Shown piece after piece: positions 1-11,815 of a DNA stretch of 64,000 nt. The stretch's first letter is position 1. Each line of letters starts with the position of its first letter. Origin of the DNA: Pseudorhodoferax sp. Leaf265. GTDB taxonomy: Bacteria; Pseudomonadota; Gammaproteobacteria; Burkholderiales; Burkholderiaceae_C. Made by a program: the position numbers and the translations under genes. The notes under the pieces were generated by a model. That model saw nothing but the letters and a program-made list of their open reading frames with translations, searched no databases and was not told the DNA's origin. Location of the stretch: contig NZ_LMMT01000040.1 in the NCBI RefSeq assembly GCF_001422365.1, positions 319,242-383,241 of the forward strand, read 5' to 3'.

Positions 1-1
1 G

Positions 2-787
2 CAGGGCGGTGCCTACGCCCAGGGCGGGCGCAGCTCCACCTGGGCCAGCGCCAGCGGCTCCATCGTGGCCATGGACGGCGGCTGGTTCGCGGCGAACCGC
101 ATCAACGACGCCTTCGCGCTGGTCTCCACCGGCGTGGGCGACGTGCCGGTGCGCTTCGAGAACCAGCTGATCGGCCGCACCAACACGCGCGGCCACCTGC
201 TGGTGCCCGGCGTCAACGCCTACTACCCGGCGCGCTTCGAGGTCGACCTGCTGGACCTGCCCGAGGACATGCAGGTGGCCCAGTCCGAGCAGCGCGTGCT
301 GCTGGGCTCGGGCAGCGGTGCGCTGCTGCGCTTTTCCATCCAGAAGGTGCGTGCGGCCAGCCTCACGCTGGTGGACCTGGCCGGCCGGCCGCTGCCGGTG
401 GGCCTGTCGGTGCAGCTGCTGGGCTCGGGCCGCAGCGCCACGCTGGGCTGGGACGGCCAGGTCTACCTGGAGGGCCTGGCGCCGGACAACGAACTGCTGG
501 TGCGCGGGGTCGGCTTCGAGAGCTGCCGCGTCCGCTTCACATTGGACGAACAGGCCACGGGCGTGGCCCGGCTCGGCCCGTTGCTGTGCCGCCCCCTGCC
601 TTCCAACGCGCTGCTCGGCCGCTGGCCCTCAACCCGGTGTACCCCTCCATGCAAAGCCCCACCCTCCCCCTGTTGCTGGCGCTGGCCGGCCTGGCCCCGC
701 TGGGCGCGCAGGCCTGCACCATGGCCGAGACCGGCGGCCTGCTGCCCAGCGTGGCGACCCAGCGCGTGGCCGGTGGCCCCACGGTGA
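2..787 (+). CDS. Outer-membrane usher of a Csu-like chaperone-usher pilus, C-terminal part
   Basis: The reading frame is open from the window edge, so the N-terminus is missing. The visible part carries usher hallmarks: FENQLIGRTNTRGHLLVPG, then PARFEVDLLDLPED, then the C-terminal plug-like domain ending in a Cys pair region (FESCRVRF and LGPLLCRP). Ushers form the outer-membrane pore that receives chaperone-pilin complexes and assembles the fibre. The next gene encodes a two-domain SCPU tip protein, which points to the archaic CsuD type. The family usually ends just after the LLCRP region, but here the frame runs on for about 60 unusual residues rich in Pro, Trp and Cys, overlapping the next gene by 139 bases. 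That tail is either a real extension or the result of a small indel near position 600. No in-frame stop lies nearer in the sequence. Confidence 0.88.
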   Translation, partial: QGGAYAQGGRSSTWASASGSIVAMDGGWFAANRINDAFALVSTGVGDVPVRFENQLIGRTNTRGHLLVPGVNAYYPARFEVDLLDLPEDMQVAQSEQRVLLGSGSGALLRFSIQKVRAASLTLVDLAGRPLPVGLSVQLLGSGRSATLGWDGQVYLEGLAPDNELLVRGVGFESCRVRFTLDEQATGVARLGPLLCRPLPSNALLGRWPSTRCTPPCKAPPSPCCWRWPAWPRWARRPAPWPRPAACCPAWRPSAWPVAPR

Positions 788-1608
788 CGACCTCGGCCAG
801 CTTCAACTTCAACTGCGCCGGCGTGGTGCTGGCCCTGCTCAACGGCACGCCCACGCTCAAGGGCCAGCTGCAGGCCAACACCACCGGCCTCACGCTCAAG
901 AACACGCTCAACAACACGCTGCAGATTCCCTACCAGATCTACAGCAACACCGGCTACAGCACCGGCTACGCCAGCGGCGCGCTGGTGGTGGACCTGAACG
1001 GCGCCAACCTGCTCGGCCTGTTGACCGCCGGCAGCGGCACCAACGTGCCGATCTACATCGCCACCACGCCGGGGCCCAACATCCCGGCGGGCGTGTACAC
1101 CGACACGCTGCAGGTGACCTGGACCTACTTCAACATCTGCGAGGGCCTGATCGGCGCGCTCGGCCTGTGCGTGGGCGTGGCCAACACCGGCACCACCGTC
1201 AGGAACCTGACGATCTCGCTGACCGTCAGCAACGACTGCACCATCACCGCGCCGCCGGTGAGCTTCGGCAGCGCACCGCTGCTGGCCGGCTTTCCCACGG
1301 TGTCGCAGAACATCAGCCTGCAGTGCAGCCGCAACATGGTCTACACGGTGGGCCTGTCGCCCGGCAGCTACGCCAGCGGCGGGCGCCGCCGCATGGCCTC
1401 GGGCACCTCGCGGCTGGCCTACGACATCTTCAAGGCCGACAACACGGTCTGGGGCAGCGCCGACACCGCCACCCGCGCGGCCGGCCCGGCGCCGGCCACG
1501 GGCAACAGCGTGCAGACCATTCCCTACAGCGCGCGCATCTACCAGGACCAGGCCAATCCGGCGCCCGGCACCTACACCGACAACGTCGTCGTGGACGTGA
1601 GCTTCTAG
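649..1608 (+). CDS. Two-domain SCPU (spore coat U) pilus tip adhesin, CsuE-like
   Basis: This secreted protein of 319 residues starts with MQSPTLPLLLALAGLAPLGA, a short signal peptide, and the mature protein begins near ACTMAETGG. Two consecutive SCPU domains follow, each with the paired Cys and beta-strand pattern of the family (NFNCAGVVLALLNG and NDCTITAPPVSFG), and the protein ends in VVVDVSF, a typical pilin-like donor or edge strand. In the Csu system the two-domain subunit CsuE is the fibre tip that binds abiotic surfaces, and it is encoded right after the usher, as here. I chose the ATG at 649 because it begins the signal peptide; an in-frame ATG at 586 would add 21 residues with no signal character. 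The gene converges on the MAPEG gene 3 bases downstream. Confidence 0.86.
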   Translation: MQSPTLPLLLALAGLAPLGAQACTMAETGGLLPSVATQRVAGGPTVTTSASFNFNCAGVVLALLNGTPTLKGQLQANTTGLTLKNTLNNTLQIPYQIYSNTGYSTGYASGALVVDLNGANLLGLLTAGSGTNVPIYIATTPGPNIPAGVYTDTLQVTWTYFNICEGLIGALGLCVGVANTGTTVRNLTISLTVSNDCTITAPPVSFGSAPLLAGFPTVSQNISLQCSRNMVYTVGLSPGSYASGGRRRMASGTSRLAYDIFKADNTVWGSADTATRAAGPAPATGNSVQTIPYSARIYQDQANPAPGTYTDNVVVDVSF

Positions 1609-1611
1609 ATG

Positions 1612-2001
1612 TCAGCGCACGAAGAACAAGGCCACGCTGACGGCCAGGCCGCAGGTCCACACCAGGCTGCGCAATGTGCTTCTGTCGCGGATGTAGAGCG
1701 ACACATAGACCACGCGCAGCAGCACATAGGCCACGGCCAGCGCGTCGATGCGCGCCTGCGTGGCGCCGAACTGGTGGGCCGCCAGCACGCCGGCCATGAA
1801 CAGCGGCAGGCCTTCGAAGCCGTTGTGCTGCGCCGCCAACGCCCGGGCGCGCCAGCCACCCTGGCGTGCCGCCCAGTCGCGCGGCGCGTGGTTGTCGCCC
1901 AGCCTGAAGGCGCCGGCCTTGGCGATCCAGGCGGTCAGATAGGGCAGCAAGGCGGCGGCCAGCAGGCACCAGTAGGCCAGGCTCAGGTGGTGGGTTTGCA
2001 T
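1612..2001 (-). CDS. MAPEG-family-like small membrane protein
   Basis: This 129-residue protein has four hydrophobic segments (roughly 8-28, 62-80, 86-104 and 112-128). It has the conserved segment RALAAQHNGFEGLPLF, which matches the A-x-x-N-x-x-E signature of the membrane-associated eicosanoid and glutathione metabolism superfamily. Bacterial members of this short type are generally of unknown function; some bind glutathione. The start at 2001 gives MQTHHLSLAYWCLL directly before the first membrane segment; the open frame extends further upstream but overlaps the response regulator on the other strand. It is transcribed divergently from that regulator, with 103 bases between the starts. Confidence 0.85.
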   Translation of the reverse strand: MQTHHLSLAYWCLLAAALLPYLTAWIAKAGAFRLGDNHAPRDWAARQGGWRARALAAQHNGFEGLPLFMAGVLAAHQFGATQARIDALAVAYVLLRVVYVSLYIRDRSTLRSLVWTCGLAVSVALFFVR

Positions 2002-2104
2002 CGCGGACGGTCTCCCGGGGGTGGCAGATGGGCCGCGATTGTGATTGCCAGCCACCCCCCGCCGCCGGCCGCGGCACCGTTTCGATGTTTTAGAAGGAGA
2101 AGCC

Positions 2105-2788
2105 ATGCACATCGCCATCCTGGAGGACGACCCCGTGCAGCGCGAGCTGCTGACGCTGCTGGTGCAGCAGGGCCGCCACACCTGCAAGGGCTTCGAGACG
2201 GCCGCCGCGTTCCAGTCCGGCGTGCAGGGCGAGACCTTCGACCTGGCGCTGATCGACTGGATGCTGCCCGACGGCAACGGCGGCGAGGTGCTGCAGTGGG
2301 TGCGCAAGACGCTGGGCTGGCAGCTGCCCTGCATCGTGATCACCGCGCGCGAGGAGGAACCCGTGACCGTGGCGGCACTGGAGGCCGGCGCCGACGACTA
2401 CATCGTCAAGCCGGCCAAGCCGCTGGAACTGCTGGCGCGCATCACGGCCGCCTCGCGCCGCGCCCGCCCGGGCCAGTTGCCGGTGCTGCGCGCGGGCGAG
2501 TACGAGATCGACATCACGCGCCAGCGCCTGGCCATGGCCGGCCAGCCCATGGAACTCACGCAAAAGGAGTTCGACCTGGCGGTGTGCCTGTTCCAGAACA
2601 TGGGCAAGCTGCTCTCGCGCGACTTCCTGCTCGACAAGGTCTGGGGCGTGTCGACCGAGGTCGACGCACGCACGGTCGACACCCATGTCAGCAGGCTGCG
2701 GCGCAAACTCAAGCTGGACGGCACGCACGGCTGGAAGATGGTCTCGGTCTACGGCTTCGGCTACCGCTTCGAGCGCGTGGAGGCTTGA
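2105..2788 (+). CDS. OmpR/PhoB-family response regulator
   Basis: This is a two-domain DNA-binding regulator of 227 residues. The receiver domain (1-115) has the acidic pair EDD at 7-9, the phospho-acceptor Asp51 in LALIDWMLPDGNGG, and Lys102 in DDYIVKPAKP. The winged-helix effector domain (about 130-225) shows the usual MELTQKEFDLAVCLFQ, DARTVDTHVSRLRRKL and YGFGYRF blocks. The ATG at 2105 follows a good ribosome site (agaaggag). The gene ends immediately before the end of a large hybrid kinase encoded on the other strand (stop codons abut at 2788/2789). That kinase is the obvious partner candidate, although convergent orientation means they are not co-transcribed. Confidence 0.93.
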   Translation: MHIAILEDDPVQRELLTLLVQQGRHTCKGFETAAAFQSGVQGETFDLALIDWMLPDGNGGEVLQWVRKTLGWQLPCIVITAREEEPVTVAALEAGADDYIVKPAKPLELLARITAASRRARPGQLPVLRAGEYEIDITRQRLAMAGQPMELTQKEFDLAVCLFQNMGKLLSRDFLLDKVWGVSTEVDARTVDTHVSRLRRKLKLDGTHGWKMVSVYGFGYRFERVEA

Positions 2789-6718
<3,930 letters not shown>

Positions 6719-6849
6719 GCGCGCTCAGGCTTCAGGGATGGGATGGCACATTGGGCCCGAGACCGGCACCAAAAATGTGGCGCAAGTGTGTTAAGGCCTG
6801 GCCTTGGCCAACTTGACCGGGCCCTGCAGCCGCCCGCGTTCCCGTGCCT

Positions 6850-8103
6850 TCACAGTGGGCCCCCTTCTTGCGGGCCGGACCGCAGCCTCTTCAGGCCGCA
6901 AAGTTCGTCAAGGTCGTGGAAACGCCAGTCGGATGGCGTCTCGTAGCGCTCGATGGCGTCACCCAGGGCGGCATCGGCCAGGTCGACCTCACGCGGGTAG
7001 ACCCGCACGTTGGAATCCAGGTCGAAAAAGGCCTTGACGCGCGGCGCCAGCAGGTTGGCAGGGTTCTGCTCCACGACCACGGCAAGCCTTCCCGAGCGCA
7101 GCCGCACCAGGGAGCCAATCGGGTAGATGCCCACCGTGCGCACGAAGGCCTGGAACACCTTGGGGTCGAAATGGCCCTTCCACTGCACCATCTGGCGCAG
7201 CGATTCCGCCGGGCTCCAGGCACGCTTGTAGGGCCGGTCGGAGGTGATGGCGTCGTACACGTCGCAAATGGCACCCATCTTGGCGACGGTGCTGATCTGG
7301 TCGCCAGCCAGGCCGTGGGGGTAGCCGGTGCCATCGACCTTCTCGTGGTGGTGCAGGCAGACGTCCAGCACCACCGGCCCGGCCGCACCGCCTTCCGTGA
7401 GCAGTTCGTGCCCGCGCACGGGATGGCTGCGCATGACGCGAAACTCCGCGTCCGACAGCTTGCCGGGGCGGTTCAGGATGTCCAGCGGCATGGCGGCCTT
7501 GCCGACGTCGTGCAGCATGCCGGCCAGGCCGACCTTGCGCAGCAGCCTGTCGCTCAGGCCAAGCTGGCGCCCCAGGCCGATCATGAGGGCGCACACCGCC
7601 ACCGAATGCATGTAGGTGTATTCGTCGTGGCGCTTCAGGCGCGCAACGCTGATGAGGGCATGCGGCTTGGACATGACCGATTCGCAGATCTCATCGACCA
7701 TGCCTTCGCATCCCGGCAGATCGAGCGCCTTGCCCAAGCGCGCATCGGAGAACATCGTCGCGATCCTGGGCAGCGAGCGATGGATGAGCTCCAGCGCCTG
7801 CCCCACATCGTCGCCACCCTCCGGCACCGTGGGCATCAGGGGAGCGGGCATGGTCGCGAAATGCTCCAGCTCCTGCTCCACCATGACCCTGACCTGCGCT
7901 TCGGGAATGCCGGTCTCGATGTCCAGGCCCTTGTCGGTGTCGATCCACAGCTCCTGGACGCCGCTGCTGCGCACCTTGGACAGCTGCGCCTCGGTCCCGA
8001 CCAGGAACTTCGCGCGCCAGAACGGATGGTCCATCCACGAGCCACAGAACTCGTGCACGTACATGCCCAACCGCAGCTGCGCTGACGGAATTTTCTTCAG
8101 CAT
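6850..8103 (-). CDS. HD-GYP cyclic-di-GMP phosphodiesterase with DUF3391 N-terminus
   Basis: This cytoplasmic protein of 417 residues opens with a DUF3391-type domain (LRLGMYVHEFCGSWMDHPFW). Its HD-GYP domain (about 150-340) has the HD pair at 198-199 (GMLHDVGKAAMP) and the extended motif HHHEKVDGTGYP at 251-262, plus His166 and the later DVYDAITSDRPYK segment. The metal ligands and the GYP signature are intact, so hydrolysis of cyclic di-GMP is likely. Its start lies 11 bases after the stop of the chemoreceptor gene on the same strand, which suggests one operon coupling chemotaxis-type sensing with second-messenger turnover. Confidence 0.93.
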   Translation of the reverse strand: MLKKIPSAQLRLGMYVHEFCGSWMDHPFWRAKFLVGTEAQLSKVRSSGVQELWIDTDKGLDIETGIPEAQVRVMVEQELEHFATMPAPLMPTVPEGGDDVGQALELIHRSLPRIATMFSDARLGKALDLPGCEGMVDEICESVMSKPHALISVARLKRHDEYTYMHSVAVCALMIGLGRQLGLSDRLLRKVGLAGMLHDVGKAAMPLDILNRPGKLSDAEFRVMRSHPVRGHELLTEGGAAGPVVLDVCLHHHEKVDGTGYPHGLAGDQISTVAKMGAICDVYDAITSDRPYKRAWSPAESLRQMVQWKGHFDPKVFQAFVRTVGIYPIGSLVRLRSGRLAVVVEQNPANLLAPRVKAFFDLDSNVRVYPREVDLADAALGDAIERYETPSDWRFHDLDELCGLKRLRSGPQEGGPL

Positions 8104-8114
8104 GGCCCCGGCGT

Positions 8115-9746
8115 CTATGCCGACCTGAAGTTCAAGGCAGCACGGCGAACCCGCGGCTGTGGCTGGGGCGAAGGACGTGCGTTGGCAGAACCTGACGGCG
8201 AGGACTTGCCGGTGCGGAAAAGCGCGACGGACTCGACCAACTCCTGGGCCTGCTTGTTCAGGCTTTGCGCGGCAGCTGCACTTTCCTCGACGAGCGCCGC
8301 GTTCTGCTGGGTGGCCTGGTCGATGTGGGTGATGGCCTCGCCCACCTGCGCAACGCCCATGCCTTGCTCGGAACTTGCGTTGCCGATCTCGCTCACGACT
8401 TCCGTGACACGGCGAATGGAGTCGACGATTTCGTGCATCGTCGCGCCGGCCGTATCGACAAGCTGAGCGCCTTGCTCGACGCGTCCGACACTCTCTCCGA
8501 TCAGGGCCCTGATTTCCTTCGCCGCCTGCGCCGACCGGCCTGCCAGTGTGCGGACCTCGCCGGCAACGACCGCAAAGCCTCGACCCTGCTCGCCAGCGCG
8601 TGCCGCTTCGACCGCGGCGTTCAATGCAAGGATGTTGGTCTGGAAGGCGATCCCGTCGATGGTGCCGATGATGTCGGCAATCTTCTTGCTGCTGTCGCTG
8701 ATGGCCTTCATGGTCGTCACGACCTGCCCGACAGCGGCGCCGCCGCGTTCGGCAACCGCGCGGGCTGCGGTGGCGTGCGCATTCGCCTGGGCTGCGTTGG
8801 CCGCGTTCTGCTGCACGGTCGCCGTCAGCTCGTCCATGGCCGCTGCCGTCTGCTGCACCGCCGAAGCCTGCTGTTCGGTGCGGGTGCTCAAGTCGGCATT
8901 TCCCTGGGAGATCTCGGAGCTTGCCGTGGCCACGCTGTCCGCGTGTTCACGCACGCCGTCGACAACCTGCGTCAACGAGGCCTGCATGTCCGCCAGGGAG
9001 GCCAGCAGCGGAGAGAACTCATCGCGGTGGCGGTCCACCACGGGCTGCGTGAGGTCGCCGTCGCGCACCCGATCGGCAACGGCACTGGAGTGCCCAACAC
9101 GCCGACGAAGTGTTCTTGCAAGGTACCAGGCAAACAGAAAGAGGCCCGCCGTCGCACCGATCACCAACGGGATCAGCGCGCGCATGACATCGGCGGAATC
9201 CTTGCGGATCTCCGAGATGTCTCCGCGCAGGGCGGCCTCCTGGAACTTGACGTTGTCTCCCAGGACGGCCAGGAACGCATTGCGTGCAGGGATCGTCTTG
9301 TCCACCAGGAAGGCGAACGCCTCCTCCTTACGACCCTCCACGATCGGCTGCAAGTTGGCCTCGCCAGCCTGCCAGAACGCGTCGGACTGCTTGCGAAGAT
9401 CGGCGACCCGGCTGGCTGCATCTGCGCCGGACAGATGGGCTGCGTAGGCACTCAACGCATCGGCGATGAGCTTGCGCTTGACATCGATGTCCTTCAAAGC
9501 CGTCTCGCGCTCCTGCGGCGTGCGCGCAAGAATGGCATGTCGAAGCTGCAGCGATACCCGCGTGACGTTCAGCTCCATGGCCGACACATGCTGCAGTTGG
9601 GGCACACGCAGTTGCTCCGTCGTCTCGGCGAGCACCACGATCTGATTCAGCCGCTGCTGAGCAAAAATGGCAATGAATGCCATGAGAGCAGCCAGCGCCC
9701 CTGCAATGGCGTATGTTCTTCCTACAATTCCGAAGCTCTTGTTCAT
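8115..9746 (-). CDS. Methyl-accepting chemotaxis protein (Tsr/Tar class)
   Basis: This inner-membrane chemoreceptor has 543 residues. It has a first membrane helix at about 8-30, a four-helix-bundle periplasmic domain (with HAILARTPQERETALKDID, typical of 4HB_MCP), a second helix near 187-208, HAMP, and a cytoplasmic signalling domain with a nearly invariant hairpin tip (DGIAFQTNILALNAAVEAA, then GEQGRGFAVVAGEVRTLA). Heptad register and lack of gaps fit the 36H class. The C-terminus is Pro/Arg-rich and lacks a CheR-binding NWETF-type pentapeptide, so it may depend on other receptors for adaptation. The start at 9746 has a strong GGAGG site; the open frame runs back to 10028 but that part has no receptor features. 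The HD-GYP gene follows in the same operon. Confidence 0.93.
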   Translation of the reverse strand: MNKSFGIVGRTYAIAGALAALMAFIAIFAQQRLNQIVVLAETTEQLRVPQLQHVSAMELNVTRVSLQLRHAILARTPQERETALKDIDVKRKLIADALSAYAAHLSGADAASRVADLRKQSDAFWQAGEANLQPIVEGRKEEAFAFLVDKTIPARNAFLAVLGDNVKFQEAALRGDISEIRKDSADVMRALIPLVIGATAGLFLFAWYLARTLRRRVGHSSAVADRVRDGDLTQPVVDRHRDEFSPLLASLADMQASLTQVVDGVREHADSVATASSEISQGNADLSTRTEQQASAVQQTAAAMDELTATVQQNAANAAQANAHATAARAVAERGGAAVGQVVTTMKAISDSSKKIADIIGTIDGIAFQTNILALNAAVEAARAGEQGRGFAVVAGEVRTLAGRSAQAAKEIRALIGESVGRVEQGAQLVDTAGATMHEIVDSIRRVTEVVSEIGNASSEQGMGVAQVGEAITHIDQATQQNAALVEESAAAAQSLNKQAQELVESVALFRTGKSSPSGSANARPSPQPQPRVRRAALNFRSA

Positions 9747-10084
9747 CTTGGCCTCCAGTTGCAGAACTGCATGAGGTATTTCACTGCAGTGCGGCGCTTT
9801 CGGCCAGCCGTTCGATGACCCGCGAAAGCCGATGGATTCTCTGGACACGGAGCGCCCGGATTGTGACGACACTGTGAATGCAGGAATGGGCCGGCGGGTC
9901 CTGGCTTGTTGCAGGCGCCCCCCAGAGAACCTCTGCACGCGGCCGATGTGGCGTTGCCTCCAGCGAGGACCAGGCGCCGCCCCGCTGGTACCGCCTCGAT
10001 GACCCGGCGCTTTGCAGCACCGCGCCACGTGCTACAAACCCAGCCTTTTCCAACCGCATTCCGAGACGCCCGAGGCGCCCCCGC
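9747..10084. other. Intergenic region between divergent chemoreceptor and Mrr-like genes
   Basis: No convincing gene lies in these 338 bases. The region must hold the promoters of both flanking genes. On the plus strand a weak TTGCAG/TACAAA pair lies near 10013-10034, about 50 bases before the Mrr-like start. I found no flagellar sigma-28 match in front of the chemoreceptor. Open frames crossing this region are extensions of the two genes without similarity to their families. Confidence 0.4.
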
Positions 10085-10651
10085 ATGAAACTGAAGATGG
10101 CCGAAAACTCGCTGTTCGCGATCCTGCTGCGCTCGCGCTGGTGGGTCAGCCTGGCGATCGCCTGCGGCTTCGTGCTGGTCAGCGCCGCGCTGCTGCCGCG
10201 CGAGTACGCGCTGGCCGGGGCGCTGGGCGGCGTGCCCTTCGCCGTCATCGGCGCCATCGCGCTCAAGCGGCAATGGGGCGCGCCGAGCGCGGGCATGGTC
10301 GAAGCCCAACTGGCGCGCGCCGCGGGCATGTCCTGGAACGAGTTCGCGGCGGCGCTGGAATCGGCCTACCGCCAGGCCGGCTACGCGGTGCACAAGACCA
10401 CGGGCGGCGCCGACTTCGTGCTCGAGAAAGGCGGACGCACCACGCTGGTCAGCGCCAAGCGCTGGAAGGCCGCGCGCCAGGGCGTGGAGCCGCTGCGCGA
10501 GCTCGATGCCGCGCGCCGCGCCAAGGAGGCGGACGCGGCCGTGTTCCTGGCGCTCGGCGCGCTCAGCGAGAACGCGGATGCGTTCGCCAGGCAGGCACCG
10601 ATCCGCGTGATCCAGGGCGCAGACCTGGCCGTGTTGCTGCGGTCGGCCTAG
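10085..10651 (+). CDS. Membrane-anchored Mrr-like (restriction endonuclease-fold) protein
   Basis: This protein has 188 residues, with two membrane helices (about 19-37 and 43-60) and a soluble domain resembling Mrr_cat. A short helical unit (MSWNEFAAALESAYRQAGYAV) is followed by Asp110 (GGADFVLEK) and the VSAKRWKA strand-helix. In active Mrr-like nucleases this strand reads (E/Q)-x-K. Lys125 is present but the acidic or Gln position is Ser123, so catalysis may be impaired. Small membrane-bound proteins of this type are common in betaproteobacteria and are usually annotated as restriction endonucleases, though no methyltransferase lies nearby and a restriction role is not indicated. The stop overlaps the end of the convergent GTPase gene by 4 bases. 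Confidence 0.72.
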   Translation: MKLKMAENSLFAILLRSRWWVSLAIACGFVLVSAALLPREYALAGALGGVPFAVIGAIALKRQWGAPSAGMVEAQLARAAGMSWNEFAAALESAYRQAGYAVHKTTGGADFVLEKGGRTTLVSAKRWKAARQGVEPLRELDAARRAKEADAAVFLALGALSENADAFARQAPIRVIQGADLAVLLRSA

Positions 10652-11589
10652 GGTTCCGGGACGCTGCCGCGCTGCGGCTGCTTCTTCTGCTTGCGCGCCG
10701 CCTGCTTGGCCGCGCGCTCGGCATCCGCCACGTCGGCCTGCGCGCGCCAGGCCGCGAACTCCTCCAGCGTCTCCAGCGTCACGCGGCCCCAGGCGCCGCT
10801 GCGCAAGTCGTGGATCGCGATCTCGGCCGCCTTCTGCAGGTCGGGCCGCCCGCCCGGCAGCAAGGGCGCGCGCCGGCGCCCGATCTCGGCCAGCACGGCC
10901 TCGTCGTTCAGGCCTTCCATGTCTTTCAGCTTGTAGCGCTCGCGCAGCCGCTCCGGATAGCGGCCCAGCATCTGCGTGAGCAGGGCCAGCGCCACTTCGA
11001 CATCGTCGTAGGCGTTGCGGCCGACCGCGCCGCTGGCGGCCAGCAGCTCGCCGCTCTGCGCCACCGCGATGCGCGGCCACAGCATGCCGGGCGTGTCGTA
11101 CAGGTAGAAGTCGTCTTCCAGCACGATGCGCTGCTCGGTCTTGGTGACACCGGCCTCGTCCCCCGTTTTGGCCTTGCGCTGGCCGCGCAGGCTGTTGATC
11201 AGCGTGGACTTGCCCACATTGGGAATGCCGCAGACCAGCACGCGCATGGGCTTGGCCATGCCGCCGCGGTGGGGCGCCAGCGCCCGGCAGGCCGGCGCCA
11301 GCGCGCGGATCGGCGCCGGTGTGCCGGAATCGAGCGCGATGGCATTGGTGCCGACCGCTGACTGGTAGTGCGCCAGCCAGCGCGCGGTCTGCTCCGGGTC
11401 GGCCAAGTCCTGCTTGGTCAGGATCTTGAGCGACGGCTTGCCCTGCGTCAGCTCGGCGATCAAGGGGTTGGCGCTGGAGCCCGGCAGGCGCGCATCCAGC
11501 AGTTCGATCACCACGTCGATCTCGGGCAGGCGCTCGGCAATCGCCTTGCGCGTCGCGTGCATGTGACCGGGAAACCATTGGATGGACAT
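10648..11589 (-). CDS. ylqF: Ribosome biogenesis GTPase YlqF/RbgA
   Basis: This is a 313-residue circularly permuted GTPase. The G4 motif TKQD comes first (ILTKQDLADPEQ), followed by G1 GIPNVGKST and G3 DTPGMLWPR, the order typical of the YlqF/YawG family. The N-terminus MSIQWFPGHMHATRK is the family signature (WFPGHM). RbgA homologues bind the large ribosomal subunit late in assembly. The C-terminus ends in a Lys/Ala/Arg-rich tail. The ATG at 11589 is chosen because WFPGHM begins directly after it; the longer frame from 11694 has no family support. Confidence 0.93.
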   Translation of the reverse strand: MSIQWFPGHMHATRKAIAERLPEIDVVIELLDARLPGSSANPLIAELTQGKPSLKILTKQDLADPEQTARWLAHYQSAVGTNAIALDSGTPAPIRALAPACRALAPHRGGMAKPMRVLVCGIPNVGKSTLINSLRGQRKAKTGDEAGVTKTEQRIVLEDDFYLYDTPGMLWPRIAVAQSGELLAASGAVGRNAYDDVEVALALLTQMLGRYPERLRERYKLKDMEGLNDEAVLAEIGRRRAPLLPGGRPDLQKAAEIAIHDLRSGAWGRVTLETLEEFAAWRAQADVADAERAAKQAARKQKKQPQRGSVPEP

Positions 11590-11654
11590 GCGGGCGGATC
11601 TCTCTGTGCGGATGGCGGGGCCGGATTGTCGGCCAACTCGGAAAACCGGCAGGC

Positions 11655-11671
11655 CGCACGTCCTCCGTGCG
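11655..11671 (+). promoter_or_regulatory. NtrC-type enhancer box 1
   Basis: The sequence holds GCAC-N7-GTGC (CGCACGTCCTCCGTGCG), the core of the NtrC dyad. Its centre lies about 116 bases before the start of transcription predicted from the sigma-54 element at 11753, and 22 bases, two helical turns, from the centre of a perfect second box. The match and spacing are seen directly; binding by NtrC is inference. Confidence 0.6.
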
Positions 11672-11676
11672 CGCCA

Positions 11677-11693
11677 TGCACCCGGCTGGTGCA
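11677..11693 (+). promoter_or_regulatory. NtrC-type enhancer box 2, perfect consensus
   Basis: The sequence is an exact TGCACC-N5-GGTGCA dyad, the consensus bound by phosphorylated NtrC (NRI) in proteobacteria. It is centred about 94 bases upstream of the predicted transcription start. Two boxes two helical turns apart at this distance is the classic enhancer layout, as at glnA. It lies between the divergent ylqF start and the aldolase-like gene; only the latter has a matching -24/-12 element. Confidence 0.72.
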
Positions 11694-11752
11694 TTTCCAG
11701 GCCTTGATACGCATCGGGACTGTCGATTCCCGGGTTTTTGCCGATACATGGC

Positions 11753-11769
11753 CTGGCACGGGATCTGCA
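11753..11769 (+). promoter_or_regulatory. Sigma-54 -24/-12 promoter element
   Basis: The element is CTGGCACGGGATCTGCA. Against the consensus YTGGCACGN4TTGCW it has one mismatch (C for T in the -12 block), and the GG and GC dinucleotides are 10 bases apart as required. Transcription would start near 11780. Together with the NtrC boxes upstream this predicts nitrogen-limitation control of the long operon that begins with the aldolase-like gene. Confidence 0.72.
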
Positions 11770-11772
11770 TCA

Positions 11773-11794
11773 TGTCAGCTGTCGACAGATGACA
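11773..11794 (+). promoter_or_regulatory. Palindromic operator over the predicted transcription start
   Basis: A 22-base inverted repeat has TGTCA and TGACA outer arms around a perfect CTGTCGACAG centre, with one mismatched pair. It covers the start of transcription predicted from the sigma-54 element, where a bound repressor would block initiation. The GntR/FCD regulator encoded at the end of the operon (23266) is the natural candidate, since FCD regulators bind short palindromes of this kind, but that pairing is inference. Confidence 0.55.
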
Positions 11795-11815
11795 GACAAC
11801 ACTTCCGGAGAATCC

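Noticed and set aside
9747-10028. N-terminal extension of the chemoreceptor by 94 residues
   Set aside because: The extension has no receptor character, and the internal ATG at 9746 has a strong GGAGG site followed directly by the first membrane helix.
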